Source: Paenibacillus sp. A3
GTDB taxonomy: Bacteria; Bacillota; Bacilli; Paenibacillales; NBRC-103111
Assembly (NCBI RefSeq): GCF_001399685.1
Contig: NZ_JTHN01000096.1
Location: forward strand, 1-64,000
DNA: 64,000 bases
Direction: 5' to 3'
Shown here: piece after piece, positions 1 to 8,617 of the stretch
Layout of the letters: each line of letters opens with the position of its first letter
Numbering within the stretch: position 1 is the first letter of the stretch
Notes under the pieces: model-generated
Told to the model about the DNA's origin: nothing
The model's input: the letters and a program-made list of their open reading frames with translations, nothing else
Databases searched by the model: none
Program-made: the position numbers and the translations under genes

Positions 1-400
1 CGACAACGGTAAAAGCGGCTTTCTTCACCAGCTTCGGTTCCATGTTCGTTCCTCCCGTAATGGAAATATAATCGACCATGCGCTGAACCGCAGCCAGAAG
101 CTTTTGTTGGCGCCCAATTTCGTCACGAATGCTGTTTGTGTGCTCCAAGAGGATCGGCTTCAGCTTTTCGGCATCCCCCAGCGTCCCGTTTTGTTTTAGC
201 TCGCGTATGATCTCGATGCCGAGTCCCATGGAGCGCAGAAACAAAATTCGGCGCAGCTCGGGCAACTGCTCAGGCGAGTAGAAGCGATATTGGTTTTCCT
301 CGCCGACTTTGACGGGTGTGAACAAGCCGACGGCATCATAGTGTCTGAGCGTTTTGGCAGACACGTTAAAAATGCGCGCCAATTGCCCAACGGTAAGCAT
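1..400 (-). CDS. MerR-family transcriptional regulator, C-terminal part outside the window
   Basis: The reading frame starts at the ATG at 400-398 and is still open at base 1, so only about 133 residues are visible. The N-terminus reads MLTVGQLARIFNVSAKTLRHYD, a typical MerR winged helix-turn-helix, followed by YRFYSPEQL and a coiled-coil dimerisation stretch. The last visible residues (MEPKLVKKAAFTVV) look like the start of a GyrI-like effector domain, as in BltR/BmrR-type drug-responsive regulators. An AGGAGA site lies 6-8 bases before the ATG. It follows the large kinase gene on the same strand by 35 bases. The ligand is unknown. The MerR family is certain; the effector domain call rests on few residues. 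Confidence 0.85.
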   Translation of the reverse strand, partial: MLTVGQLARIFNVSAKTLRHYDAVGLFTPVKVGEENQYRFYSPEQLPELRRILFLRSMGLGIEIIRELKQNGTLGDAEKLKPILLEHTNSIRDEIGRQQKLLAAVQRMVDYISITGGTNMEPKLVKKAAFTVV

Positions 401-435
401 GGCGGATTCTCCTTTCGCATCGGTCTGATCCCATC

Positions 436-3400
436 CTACAAGATTGCCCCAGGGGAAAGGTCAAGACCTTTGTTCATATTGTCCGGAATGACAAAGGACA
501 CCGTAGTCCCTTCATTCGGCTTGCTGCGAATGGACAAGCCTTGACCATACAATTGGGTCAAGCGCCGATTCGTATTGGAAAGTCCGATTCCTCGTCTGCT
601 TTTGGCCGCCGAATTCAACAGCTGCTTGACCTTGTCCGGTTCCATACCCTTGCCGTCATCCGCGACTTCAACATGGATGAACCCGTCTTGTCTGGCTATC
701 CGGATACGGATCGTACCGCCTTTAATTTGGCTGAGAAGGCCATGCTTGACGGCATTTTCGACCAGCGGCTGGATCGAAAGCGGGGGGAGAAGCAGGTCGA
801 TGCCCGGGTCAACCTCCCACAAGACCGACAGCCTGCTGCCGAACCGCTCTTGTTCAACAAACAGGTAGGCTTCCACAAGCTCCAGCTCGTGGGATAGCTC
901 TACAAGCTTTCCGGTATTGAGAAAATCAAAACTGATCCGCAAAAAGGATGCAAACGCATCGCCGATCTGGCGCATTTTTTCCGTGTCGATCTCGCTCAGC
1001 GCCATAATGGAATTCAGCGTATTGAACAGAAAATGAGGCTGAATTTGTGCCTGTAGATAGGCGGCCTCCATGCGTAAACGTTCTTGGATGGATTGCTTCA
1101 GCGTGATCAATGCCCTAATCCGGTATTGCAGCTCCAGCGCGTCGACCGGCTTGGTCACGTAATCGTTGGCTCCCGACTTGAAGCCGGTATAGATGTCGGC
1201 AGGCTGGCTGCGCGCGGTCAGCAGCAGCACCGGAAGCTCGGATAAGGAGTACTGCTCCCTTACCTTCTGCGTCAACTCGTAGCCGGACATCTGCGGCATC
1301 ATGACATCGGCGATCAGCAGATCCCATTGCTGGGTACCCAGCAGCTCCAGCACCTCGCGGGCAGAATGAGCGGTCGTGATGCGGTACGGCTCCGACGAAA
1401 GGATGCCAACAAGCACATTCAAGTTGACAGGATCGTCATCCACGGCCAAAATATTCGCCTTCCCGTCATTCTCAAGCGGCGGGACAAGTGCAAAAGCAGC
1501 CAATTCGCCGATGGAGGCATCCGAAGCTATTACCGCGGCGAGCACGTTTTCCGCTGCGTCCGAGATCTGTGGAAGCTGAAGCGGATTTTGCGGCAGCGAC
1601 GGGAGATGCGACACGTTAGCTAACGGAAGGTCGAAGCTGAATACCGAACCTTTTCCAAGTTCGGAGCGGACGGTCAATGCACCGCCGTGCAATTCGACCA
1701 GCTGCTTGCATATGCTTAACCCAAGTCCGATGCCCCGTCCGTCGCTTATGCCATAAGATCCTTGTTCGTAAGGGAGAAACACCCTCGCCTGGGTCTCCTC
1801 ATCCATGCCGACCCCGGTGTCGGAGATATGGATCACGGCGTGCCCTTCCCGGGTCTCGGCGGAAACGGAAATGGTTCCTTTCTCCGTGTATTTGAGCGCG
1901 TTATGCACCAAGTTATATAAAATTTGCACGAGCCTTTTCTCATCGGCCATGACCGGCGGCATCGATTCCGTGATGTCCATATGCAGTCGGACAGGCTTGC
2001 CCTCAAGCATAAATTGAAGCATGCCGATGACGCCGGGCACGACGGCTTGAATGTGCAGAGGCTCTTGCTGCAGCACGATGCGGTGTTCCTGGAGCCGTGC
2101 GACATCGAGAAGATCGCCGAGCATATGCGACATGCGGCGGCTGATGGTAATCAGCAGCTCCATGTCTTTCAGGCTGCGCTCGTTCAGCTTCGTTTTTTCT
2201 TTGATCACGACACTTTGAGCGATATTGATAATGCCGTGCAGCGGCGTTCTCAGCTCATGCGACGTATTGGCGAGAAACTGGTCCTTCAATTTGTCGGCTT
2301 TCCTTAACTGATCGTTGAGGACGGCGTTTTCCCTGGCATTGCGGAAATATTGTTTAAACCAGTAGGCCGAAAAACCGATAATCGCCGCAATAATATCGAT
2401 CGGATAGTAAACGGGATTATAGGAGCTCTGCAGGCTCCAGAGAAAACTCGACATAATGCCGGCCGCGGACATCACTAAAAAGACGCCGTCGTTGACGGCT
2501 CTTTTCCCGAAGATCATGGTTCCCGCCGTATAAGCAAACCAGACGAAGGGGAGCAAATAGAAGCAAGCAAATATCCCCAGGTCAACCGATCCATTCACCC
2601 ATGCCGCATTGGCAGCGAACAGAAAACCCGTATAAGCAAGGAGCACCGCGGTAAGTACCTGCAAGCCTATACTCTTCGGAGGAGCCGAAGAGAATCTCCT
2701 AAAGAGTAGAAGCATAAGATACGAATGCCACAGCAGGGCGATCAGTCTGAGCTTCAGCGCCCATGTATAGTTGATCGGCAGCCATAGCAAAAGCAGGTTA
2801 TCATGACCGGTCATAATGGAAATTCCGGTTGTCAGCATCAACAGAAAGACAATGACCAACGCCCGTTCATGAGGGTTAAACGAATACAGGATAAAAGCAT
2901 ACATACCGTGAAGCATCAAGACGATAAACGTAACCAGTTGAAACCCGATGGAATACCAGCGTGCATAGTCGATCGCTGCTTGGGAGCCAAAGTAAATGGG
3001 GCGCAAGATCCCACCGTTATAAGGGTCGTCGAAATTCGCCACCCGGATAAGCAATTCAAGCTCTGTGGCCCCCACTGCATCGTAGGAGGCCGTGTAGGAG
3101 ACGTTTTCGGGCCTATACTCATTCGCATGTTCGGCAGGCTTTCCGATATTGGGTTTAACCTGCTCGTTGATTTCCACACCGGATGAGGCCTGTATGCCCC
3201 GCAACCAAAAAGCGACAGGCTGCTTCAGCGGATCGACCAGAATGCGCAGTCGATACGTTCCGTAGCCATACGAGGAGTCCGGGCCATTCGTCAGTTGGCT
3301 GCTCCAATCTCCCGGAACCTGAATAGGGCGGAATTCGTTTTCCGCCGACGCTGCGTCCCGGTGAAAAGCCAATTTTCCAGGGTAGAACTGCCACTCGCCA

Positions 3401-3588
3401 TCCAAGGAGATGGTAGGGGATTGATCCAGGTCCACACCGCGCAAATCGAGCACGCCATGGACGGCTCGGGGGTGCTCTAATGTGGGGAAAATTTCGGTCC
3501 AAGTCCAGCGCAGGCCGAGGAGGATGCCGAGAAATAATATAATGGTCGCTATATACTTAGACGTGGTGTTATTTTTCATTCGCATCAT
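436..3588 (-). CDS. Membrane double hybrid histidine kinase (7TM sensor, HisKA-HATPase, receiver, LytS-type kinase)
   Basis: A 1050-residue sensor. An N-terminal membrane anchor (about 12-30) leads to an extracellular jelly-roll-like domain (about 45-200, with the SLDGEWQFYPG motif common in 7TMR-DISM proteins) and seven membrane segments (about 210-415). Then come a HisKA domain with phosphoacceptor H444 (SHELRTPLHG), a HATPase (DTGVGM near 590, GRGIGLGLS near 618), a receiver with D761 and K813, and a second kinase of the LytS/YesM type with H852 (QPHFLFNTL) and its own HATPase (DDGKGM near 977). Two complete kinase cores flanking one receiver are known in Paenibacillus but uncommon elsewhere. 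ATGs at 3588, 3585 and 3579 all lack a good ribosome site, so the start is uncertain. No cognate output regulator is adjacent. Confidence 0.88.
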   Translation of the reverse strand: MMRMKNNTTSKYIATIILFLGILLGLRWTWTEIFPTLEHPRAVHGVLDLRGVDLDQSPTISLDGEWQFYPGKLAFHRDAASAENEFRPIQVPGDWSSQLTNGPDSSYGYGTYRLRILVDPLKQPVAFWLRGIQASSGVEINEQVKPNIGKPAEHANEYRPENVSYTASYDAVGATELELLIRVANFDDPYNGGILRPIYFGSQAAIDYARWYSIGFQLVTFIVLMLHGMYAFILYSFNPHERALVIVFLLMLTTGISIMTGHDNLLLLWLPINYTWALKLRLIALLWHSYLMLLLFRRFSSAPPKSIGLQVLTAVLLAYTGFLFAANAAWVNGSVDLGIFACFYLLPFVWFAYTAGTMIFGKRAVNDGVFLVMSAAGIMSSFLWSLQSSYNPVYYPIDIIAAIIGFSAYWFKQYFRNARENAVLNDQLRKADKLKDQFLANTSHELRTPLHGIINIAQSVVIKEKTKLNERSLKDMELLITISRRMSHMLGDLLDVARLQEHRIVLQQEPLHIQAVVPGVIGMLQFMLEGKPVRLHMDITESMPPVMADEKRLVQILYNLVHNALKYTEKGTISVSAETREGHAVIHISDTGVGMDEETQARVFLPYEQGSYGISDGRGIGLGLSICKQLVELHGGALTVRSELGKGSVFSFDLPLANVSHLPSLPQNPLQLPQISDAAENVLAAVIASDASIGELAAFALVPPLENDGKANILAVDDDPVNLNVLVGILSSEPYRITTAHSAREVLELLGTQQWDLLIADVMMPQMSGYELTQKVREQYSLSELPVLLLTARSQPADIYTGFKSGANDYVTKPVDALELQYRIRALITLKQSIQERLRMEAAYLQAQIQPHFLFNTLNSIMALSEIDTEKMRQIGDAFASFLRISFDFLNTGKLVELSHELELVEAYLFVEQERFGSRLSVLWEVDPGIDLLLPPLSIQPLVENAVKHGLLSQIKGGTIRIRIARQDGFIHVEVADDGKGMEPDKVKQLLNSAAKSRRGIGLSNTNRRLTQLYGQGLSIRSKPNEGTTVSFVIPDNMNKGLDLSPGAIL

Positions 3589-3746
3589 AACGAAGAAGTT
3601 CGACGGAACTTGCGCTTATTCCTTTTTCATACGGCTCCTTATGTTCTTCATTAAGGCCAGAGAATTCAGAATCCCGGTGAAGTGTGCGCTCAGTATCAGG
3701 AAATGTATAATAAAGGAGAGAATGATACGATGAAGGGGGCTGTTTT

Positions 3747-4709
3747 ATGAAGGGCGTAGGAATCGAACAATATGGCGATGTCAACGAATTGCGAACCATT
3801 GAATTGCCGACAAAGCAGCTTGGACCCGATGATTTGATGATTTCCGTTCAGGCGAGCGGTGTGAATCCGGTAGATTGGAAGGTGCGAGAGGGCAAGCTAA
3901 AGCAAGACTTCGCGTTTGAGCTTCCTCTAATTTTGGGATGGGATGCGGCAGGAACGGTCAAGGCTGCGGGAGCAAACGTACAAGATTTCCACGTCGGGGA
4001 CGATGTGTTTTTCCGCCCGTTGTTTGATCGTTTTGGGACTTACGCAGATGAAATCGTAGTTCCCGCCTCGATCGTATCGAAGATACCCAAGGGTATATCT
4101 TATATGGAAGCTGCATCTCTCCCGTTGGCCGGTCTCACGGCTTTGCAGGCCATCGAGGAGGTCGGACAGGTCGGGCCGGAAACCCGTGTCCTGATTTTGG
4201 CGGGCAGCGGAGGCGTCGGGTCTCTTGCCATCCAAATAGTGAAAGCACGGGGCGCATATGTAGCAGCAACGACCAGCACGCGGAACGCTAAGTTTGTACG
4301 TGAATTGGGAGCGGATGAAGTGTTGACCTATGACACGGGGAGCATACAGTCTTCCGTACAGTTTGACTTCCTGTTTGATACCATAGGCGGCTCCGCTTAT
4401 GGAGATGCCCTGAAATTGATGAAGCCCGGCGGGGTAGTGGCTACGATTATCAGCAGCAGAGATGCTATACGTCCGGATGTTGCCGATGCTCTTGAACGAG
4501 ACCTGCGCCTTCGGACGGAATTTGTGTTTACCCGGCCGGATGGGAAAAATATGAATCGTATTCGTGAGCTTGTGGAAGAAGGGAAAGTGAAGCCTCTCAT
4601 CTCGGAAGTCTATCCGATGACCGTAGACGGAGTAAGGAAAGCCCATCTTGCCAGCCAGACCGGACGAACGCGCGGCAAGATTGTATTAAGTCGAGAATTT
4701 TCCCAGTGA
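3747..4709 (+). CDS. NAD(P)H-dependent zinc-free medium-chain dehydrogenase (quinone oxidoreductase-like)
   Basis: 320 residues with the order of the quinone reductase branch of the MDR superfamily. The N-terminal GroES-like fold carries GVNPVDWKVREG and LGWDAAGTV. The Rossmann domain carries the nucleotide motif AGSGGVGSLAIQ near residue 150. No catalytic or structural zinc cysteines are present. The substrate cannot be told from sequence; quinones and enones are usual in the family. A GGGGG ribosome site precedes the ATG at 3747. A tiny ORF (MKGAVL, 3730-3750) with its own AAGGAG site ends across this ATG as ATGA, which could couple translation. A TATAAT at 3706-3711 is a likely -10 box. 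A strong terminator follows the stop. Confidence 0.85.
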   Translation: MKGVGIEQYGDVNELRTIELPTKQLGPDDLMISVQASGVNPVDWKVREGKLKQDFAFELPLILGWDAAGTVKAAGANVQDFHVGDDVFFRPLFDRFGTYADEIVVPASIVSKIPKGISYMEAASLPLAGLTALQAIEEVGQVGPETRVLILAGSGGVGSLAIQIVKARGAYVAATTSTRNAKFVRELGADEVLTYDTGSIQSSVQFDFLFDTIGGSAYGDALKLMKPGGVVATIISSRDAIRPDVADALERDLRLRTEFVFTRPDGKNMNRIRELVEEGKVKPLISEVYPMTVDGVRKAHLASQTGRTRGKIVLSREFSQ

Positions 4710-4721
4710 TACTGGGTTAAG

Positions 4722-4751
4722 AAGTGGCTCGTTGAGGGCCACTTTTCTTTT
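4722..4751 (+). terminator. Rho-independent terminator after the MDR oxidoreductase
   Basis: AAGTGGC pairs with GCCACTT, with further G-U and G-C pairs inside, about 9 bp in all, followed directly by a T-rich run. It lies 13 bases after the stop codon of the upstream gene. Confidence 0.85.
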
Positions 4752-5092
4752 GTACTGAAAAGTAGAAGAAAGAAGCAGTCGAAGATCAGCGCCCCCGCCA
4801 AAATAGCTGACAAAGCAAGTGCCGCTCCTTTTTGCATGTTGAATGATTTCATTTCTCAGCGTCAATTCCTATAGTGACAAAACTTGCACAGTGTTCGAAT
4901 GACATCGTGCTTCATCCCTTCGCGTAGAAGGCCTGGCAAGCTGTGAGCTACCCATGTGACACGACTCCAGTTGGTCTAGTCGTTTAAGAAGCCCCGTATT
5001 CTTCCGCTTGACGAGGATGAAAATAGCATGATAGGTTTGAAATCATAGGAACTCTTCTTATTATAAAAAAAGCAAGCAGGTGTACATGATCC
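4752..5092. other. Intergenic stretch without a recognisable gene
   Basis: About 340 bases. A minus-strand frame starting at 4852 begins with a hydrophobic stretch but runs through the terminator into the upstream gene, so I do not accept it. No strong promoter or RNA structure is visible. The last bases hold the ribosome site (AGGTG, 5078-5082) of the fused kinase gene. Confidence 0.4.
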
Positions 5093-6886
5093 GTGTTATC
5101 CATACTAAAAAAATGGTTTTGGTATGATTGGGTGGTTTTTGCTATACGGACGGTCTGGCTGGCCATTATCGTCATCTCCGATTTCATCAATCCGTCTCTG
5201 ATCGTTGTGCCGTTATGGATTGTCTTGATGTTTGCGCTCCTGGTTTATGTCATTCCGCCAATCGTTCAATATCGGAAAAGAAACTGGTATCTGGCAGTCG
5301 AAGTTCTAGCTGCCGGCTTCTTCCATCTTTATTTAGCGCATGCAGCGCCGGGGTTGCTGTGGTCTTTCGTTTTATTCGCGATGATTATCGGCTTGTCCAG
5401 CAGTAGGCAAACGTATGTGTGGACGGGTATCCCTTGCGGCGTCGTTTTTCCGGCTTTGAACGGCTGGCTCGCCGATCGTCTCCCCTACGAGTTTATGTTT
5501 AGTTGCAGCTTTGGTTTCGCCATCGGCTTCGCGTTCAGTATATTAATTCAGTCCCACAAGCAGGCCCGAATCATTCAAGAGCAGAAGCAATTGCTGGAGC
5601 AGCACATTACACAAATCGAGGAGCTTACGCTGAGGGAGGAGCGCAATCGGCTGTCACACGAGCTGCATGACACGATTGGCCATGCGCTAACCTCGCTGAT
5701 CGTCGGCGTTGAATCACTCCGCTCATCCGTACCCGCTGGACAGATCGAACGGATCGATTCTCTTGTCGGCATTGCACAGCGCAGTCTGAATGATATTCGA
5801 AACCATCTGCACCAGCTCTCTCATGGTCCGTTAAGCTATTCGTTAAGTGAATCGTTGCTGCAATTAACCGAAGAATTTATGAAGTCTACAGGGGTAACGG
5901 TCAGCTTCCGCGTGATCGGCAACGAGGCTCTCGTAATACAGAAAATGAACTTTTGTTTATATCGCTGCCTGCAAGAATCTCTCACCAACGCGGTTCGTCA
6001 CGGTCAAGCGAGCGCGGTATCCGTTCAGCTGTATTTCGATAGTCGCCAGCTCCGGTTACAAATCGAAGATAACGGCACCGGCACGGAATCCATCCGGTTC
6101 GGATTCGGTCTAAATGGGATGAAGGAACGGCTTGATCAACTTCATGGCACGCTGTCCGTTCATTCACAATTAGGACAAGGAACTGTTGTCATATGTAGTA
6201 TTCCTTTGCAGGAAGAGCCTCTGCATGGCCATATCCGCCTGCTGATTGTTGACGATCAGGCGGTCATTGCCGACAGCTTGCGGCATATTTTAGAGCAGCA
6301 TGCTGATTTTATCGTCGTTGGTACGGCCGGGGACGGGCACGAGGCATTGGAACATTGCGAGCGATCCCGGCCGGATATCGTGCTAATGGATATTCGAATG
6401 CAGGGAATGAACGGGCTTGAAGCCTTGCTTGAGATGAAACAACGCTGGCCTGACATGAAGGTTGTGCTCATGACGACATTTGAGGATTCCATACAGGCGG
6501 CAACCGCACTGGAGCACGGGGCGGAAGGCTATATGCTGAAGTCGATTCATCCGCGAGAGATGACTGAAGCCTTGAAGCTCATCTATAGCGGAGGAACGTG
6601 GATCGATCAGTCGATCGCCACGCGAGTATTCGAGGAGATGAAGCGTCAGCGTGAGCAGCTGGAGAAGTACAGCCCGCGGCAAGAAAATTATCCGTACGGG
6701 CTTACGAAACGGGAGATGGAGATTTTACAGCATCTGTCGGATGGACTGCGTTACAAGTCCATCGCCGCCAAGCTGTTTTTATCGGAGGGGACGGTACGCA
6801 ATTATTGCTCGACGCTCTACTCGAAGCTCGGTGTCAGCAACCGTGAAGAAGCCATTGAATTAGCGCGAGTGGAGAGTATCGTATAA
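5093..6886 (+). CDS. Fused NarL-type two-component system: membrane kinase, receiver and LuxR-type DNA-binding domain in one chain
   Basis: 597 residues holding what are normally two proteins. Residues 1-155 contain several membrane helices. A coiled coil leads to a HisKA_3 dimerisation domain with RLSHELHDTIGH (phosphoacceptor H192), then a HATPase with ESLTNAVRHG (N299) and EDNGTG (D326), ending with the usual kinase end GTVVICSIPL (364-372). Without a stop, a receiver begins at IRLLIVDD (381), with phosphoacceptor D433 and K483, followed by a LuxR/NarL helix-turn-helix (about 536-597, LTKREMEILQHLSDG). The start is GTG with AGGTG ten bases upstream; a nearby ATG is out of frame. If made as one chain, the DNA-binding domain is tethered to the membrane. 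No target genes are evident next to it. Confidence 0.9.
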   Translation: MLSILKKWFWYDWVVFAIRTVWLAIIVISDFINPSLIVVPLWIVLMFALLVYVIPPIVQYRKRNWYLAVEVLAAGFFHLYLAHAAPGLLWSFVLFAMIIGLSSSRQTYVWTGIPCGVVFPALNGWLADRLPYEFMFSCSFGFAIGFAFSILIQSHKQARIIQEQKQLLEQHITQIEELTLREERNRLSHELHDTIGHALTSLIVGVESLRSSVPAGQIERIDSLVGIAQRSLNDIRNHLHQLSHGPLSYSLSESLLQLTEEFMKSTGVTVSFRVIGNEALVIQKMNFCLYRCLQESLTNAVRHGQASAVSVQLYFDSRQLRLQIEDNGTGTESIRFGFGLNGMKERLDQLHGTLSVHSQLGQGTVVICSIPLQEEPLHGHIRLLIVDDQAVIADSLRHILEQHADFIVVGTAGDGHEALEHCERSRPDIVLMDIRMQGMNGLEALLEMKQRWPDMKVVLMTTFEDSIQAATALEHGAEGYMLKSIHPREMTEALKLIYSGGTWIDQSIATRVFEEMKRQREQLEKYSPRQENYPYGLTKREMEILQHLSDGLRYKSIAAKLFLSEGTVRNYCSTLYSKLGVSNREEAIELARVESIV

Positions 6887-6931
6887 ATGCCCGTTCCTGA
6901 CAATGGAGGGAAAGGCTTATAGAAGAACGGA

Positions 6932-6954
6932 AGCCGTCGCAATAGCGACGGCTA
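6932..6954. terminator. Stem-loop after the fused two-component gene
   Basis: GCCGTCGC pairs perfectly with GCGACGGC around a short AATA loop, 45 bases past the stop. There is no T-run on the plus strand, so it is a hairpin of terminator shape rather than a complete intrinsic terminator. Confidence 0.45.
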
Positions 6955-7066
6955 CAAAAGCATAAAGATGGGCTTGTTTGTCCTCACTGTGACAGCCATT
7001 TTGTTGTATGATTTGGAAGGTATGTCATTAAAACTCGTGCTGGAGAGGTAAAGCGGCAACGTCTAA

Positions 7067-7225
7067 AAAGGGATTTACCATATTCAAAATGTAAACAGTT
7101 ACCATAGTCGTTTGAAGCGATGGATTGACCGCTTTAATGGCGTTGCAACCAAGTATTTGCAACATTATTTGGCTTGGTTCCGATATATAGATAACAAGGA
7201 ATATGAAAATACAGCGTCGATTTAA
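7067..7225 (+). pseudogene. IS1595-type transposase, C-terminal remnant
   Basis: In one plus-strand frame these bases translate to a run that includes [20 protein letters not shown] and [16 protein letters not shown], ending at TAA (7223-7225). This is the characteristic C-terminal end of ISXO2/IS1595 DDE transposases. The frame is closed by a TAA at 7064-7066, and no start or catalytic core is left upstream. About 53 codons of a normally 300-residue protein survive. It is a scar of a past insertion and sits next to the AT-rich orphan gene and the broken azoreductase, marking an unstable patch. Confidence 0.8.
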
Positions 7226-7262
7226 TTAACGGGCAGAATTGCATGAATAAGGGAGACGACCT

Positions 7263-7610
7263 ATGAAGTTCACATTTAATAATTTCACATGTGATGTTGA
7301 GATATTTAATAAAGATAAAGACGATGTTGTAGTAAGATTTTCTGATAAAACAAAAGAACAAAATGAAGAAGAAATTATTGATCTTGTTATTGTTGATCCA
7401 GGTTATGGGTATCTTTGCTTGAAAATCAAGGGTGAAGGAGCATTATTGAGCGGATTTTTAGATGAAGGTATTTTTGTAACTGATGATATGGTAGAAGCCG
7501 CAATTAATTACATAGAAGATTTATTACCACATGCAAAGAATAGATATATGCCATATCACGTAGCTCGCTTTAAAAAATCGAGCTACGTAGAATATAATGG
7601 TGAGTATTAA
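7263..7610 (+). CDS. Small AT-rich orphan protein, function unknown
   Basis: 115 residues, acidic, mixed alpha/beta, with no signal peptide and no motif I recognise. AAGGGAGACG precedes the ATG at good distance. Base composition is clearly more AT-rich than the flanking genes and codon use differs (AAA, GAA, ATT dominate). It starts 37 bases after an IS1595 remnant, so recent transfer is likely. The 3' end of the coding region contains a perfect 10-bp inverted repeat (ACGTAGCTCG / CGAGCTACGT, 7559-7589 region). A strong terminator follows at 7686. The size and setting would fit an orphan immunity or antitoxin gene, but nothing in the protein proves this. Confidence 0.6.
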   Translation: MKFTFNNFTCDVEIFNKDKDDVVVRFSDKTKEQNEEEIIDLVIVDPGYGYLCLKIKGEGALLSGFLDEGIFVTDDMVEAAINYIEDLLPHAKNRYMPYHVARFKKSSYVEYNGEY

Positions 7611-7685
7611 AAAAATTTTAATCCAATTGGAATTTAAATCATTTGGATGAATCAGATTGAACTAATAGGGAACGTTGCTCAAAAC

Positions 7686-7717
7686 CACCCGTCTTCTCAG
7701 GAAGACGGGTTTCTTCT
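7686..7717 (+). terminator. Rho-independent terminator after the orphan gene
   Basis: A perfect 10-bp stem (ACCCGTCTTC / GAAGACGGGT) with a TCAG loop is followed by TTTCTTCT. Confidence 0.92.
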
Positions 7718-7799
7718 AATCCAAAATCAACATTGAGGTTTAACATAGCCTTATTATTTAGGAAATTATGCGACTTGATTCCCTATGGATAACGGGGGC

Positions 7800-7860
7800 T
7801 CCCCCAAAAGTAATCGGAATCAGCTTCGAAGCATTGCTTCACTTTTGGGGATTTATTCTT
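7800..7860. repeat. Inverted repeat downstream of the azoreductase remnant
   Basis: CCCCAAAAGT near 7802-7811 is the exact reverse complement of ACTTTTGGGG near 7850-7859, with a smaller GAAGC-type hairpin between them. It lies just past the end of the minus-strand azoreductase remnant. It may have been its terminator or may be a leftover of an inserted element. Confidence 0.45.
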
Positions 7861-7896
7861 GTGGATTCCGGTTCGAGAACGATGCCAAACCTCCTA

Positions 7897-8505
7897 TTAG
7901 AAACGTTTGGCAACTTCCTTAGCATGTGCAATTGCTTTTTCTTTAATAGCTGGAGCTTGCTCTAATGATGCCGTTCCTTCAACAAGAATTGCTTCAATAG
8001 ATTGAAGCCCATAGAACTGTAAAACCTTATTAAGATAGCTGTATCCCATTTCAACTGCAGCAAGAGGACCTTCCGAATAAACGGAACCACTAGCCTGAAT
8101 GTGTAAGGCTTTCTTGCCGGACAACAGACCCACAGGACCATTTTTTGGTATATTTGAAAGTCTTACCCGCAACTGAAGTCGCATCAGTGTATGCTTTCAA
8201 AACCGGTGGGATCGAGAAATTCCACATGGGGGAAACATACACGTACTTATCAGCAGCCACGTATTGATCAACAATCGCTTCAAGACGAGCTACTTTTGAT
8301 TTCTCAGCATCAGACAGTTGATCGAAAGACGAACCCGACCGAAGCTTTCCCCAACCACGTAAAACATCAGCATCAAATTGCGGAATATTCTCTTTGTACA
8401 GATCCAAATGAACAACTTCATCTGTTGGATTTGCTTCACGGTACGCTTCAATAAATTCTGTGCCTACCGCGATTACAAAGGCACGCGGCCTGTCAGAACA
8501 TAAAG
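7897..8505 (-). pseudogene. azoR: FMN-dependent NADH-azoreductase, frameshifted and 5'-truncated
   Basis: Two minus-strand frames together rebuild most of an AzoR flavoprotein. The upstream frame reads DRPRAFVIAVGTEFIEAY then VSPMWNFSIPPVLKAYTD, the FMN-binding signature of the family. The downstream frame reads NGPVGLLSGKKALHIQASGS and ends AKEVAKRF. The switch falls in a run of six T (8141-8146 on the plus strand); five would restore TYTKNGPVG continuity. In addition the first few residues and the start codon are missing: the frame dissolves near 8505 at the edge of a hairpin. A single-base change could be a read error, but the lost start argues for a true pseudogene. An intact enzyme would reduce azo dyes and quinones. 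Confidence 0.85.
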
Positions 8506-8553
8506 AAGATCGCCCATATCCTGGCCAAGAAGGCTGGATGAAAGGCGATCTTC
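8503..8553 (-). terminator. Likely terminator of the chitinase gene
   Basis: AAGAAGATCGCC (8503-8514) and GGCGATCTTCTT (8542-8553) form a 12-bp stem with a 27-base loop. In the minus orientation the stem ends in TTCTTTATGTT. It lies about 65 bases beyond the chitinase stop. Confidence 0.6.
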
Positions 8554-8617
8554 TTCATTTATAGATATTCCTATATTGAACGGGCGGTGTTCCCATGCTG
8601 CGCTCGAGGGGAGTGCG

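Noticed and set aside
4610-4852. Minus-strand 80-codon frame with a hydrophobic N-terminus
   Set aside because: It runs through a strong terminator and 100 bases into the oxidoreductase gene, has no family resemblance and no clear ribosome site.
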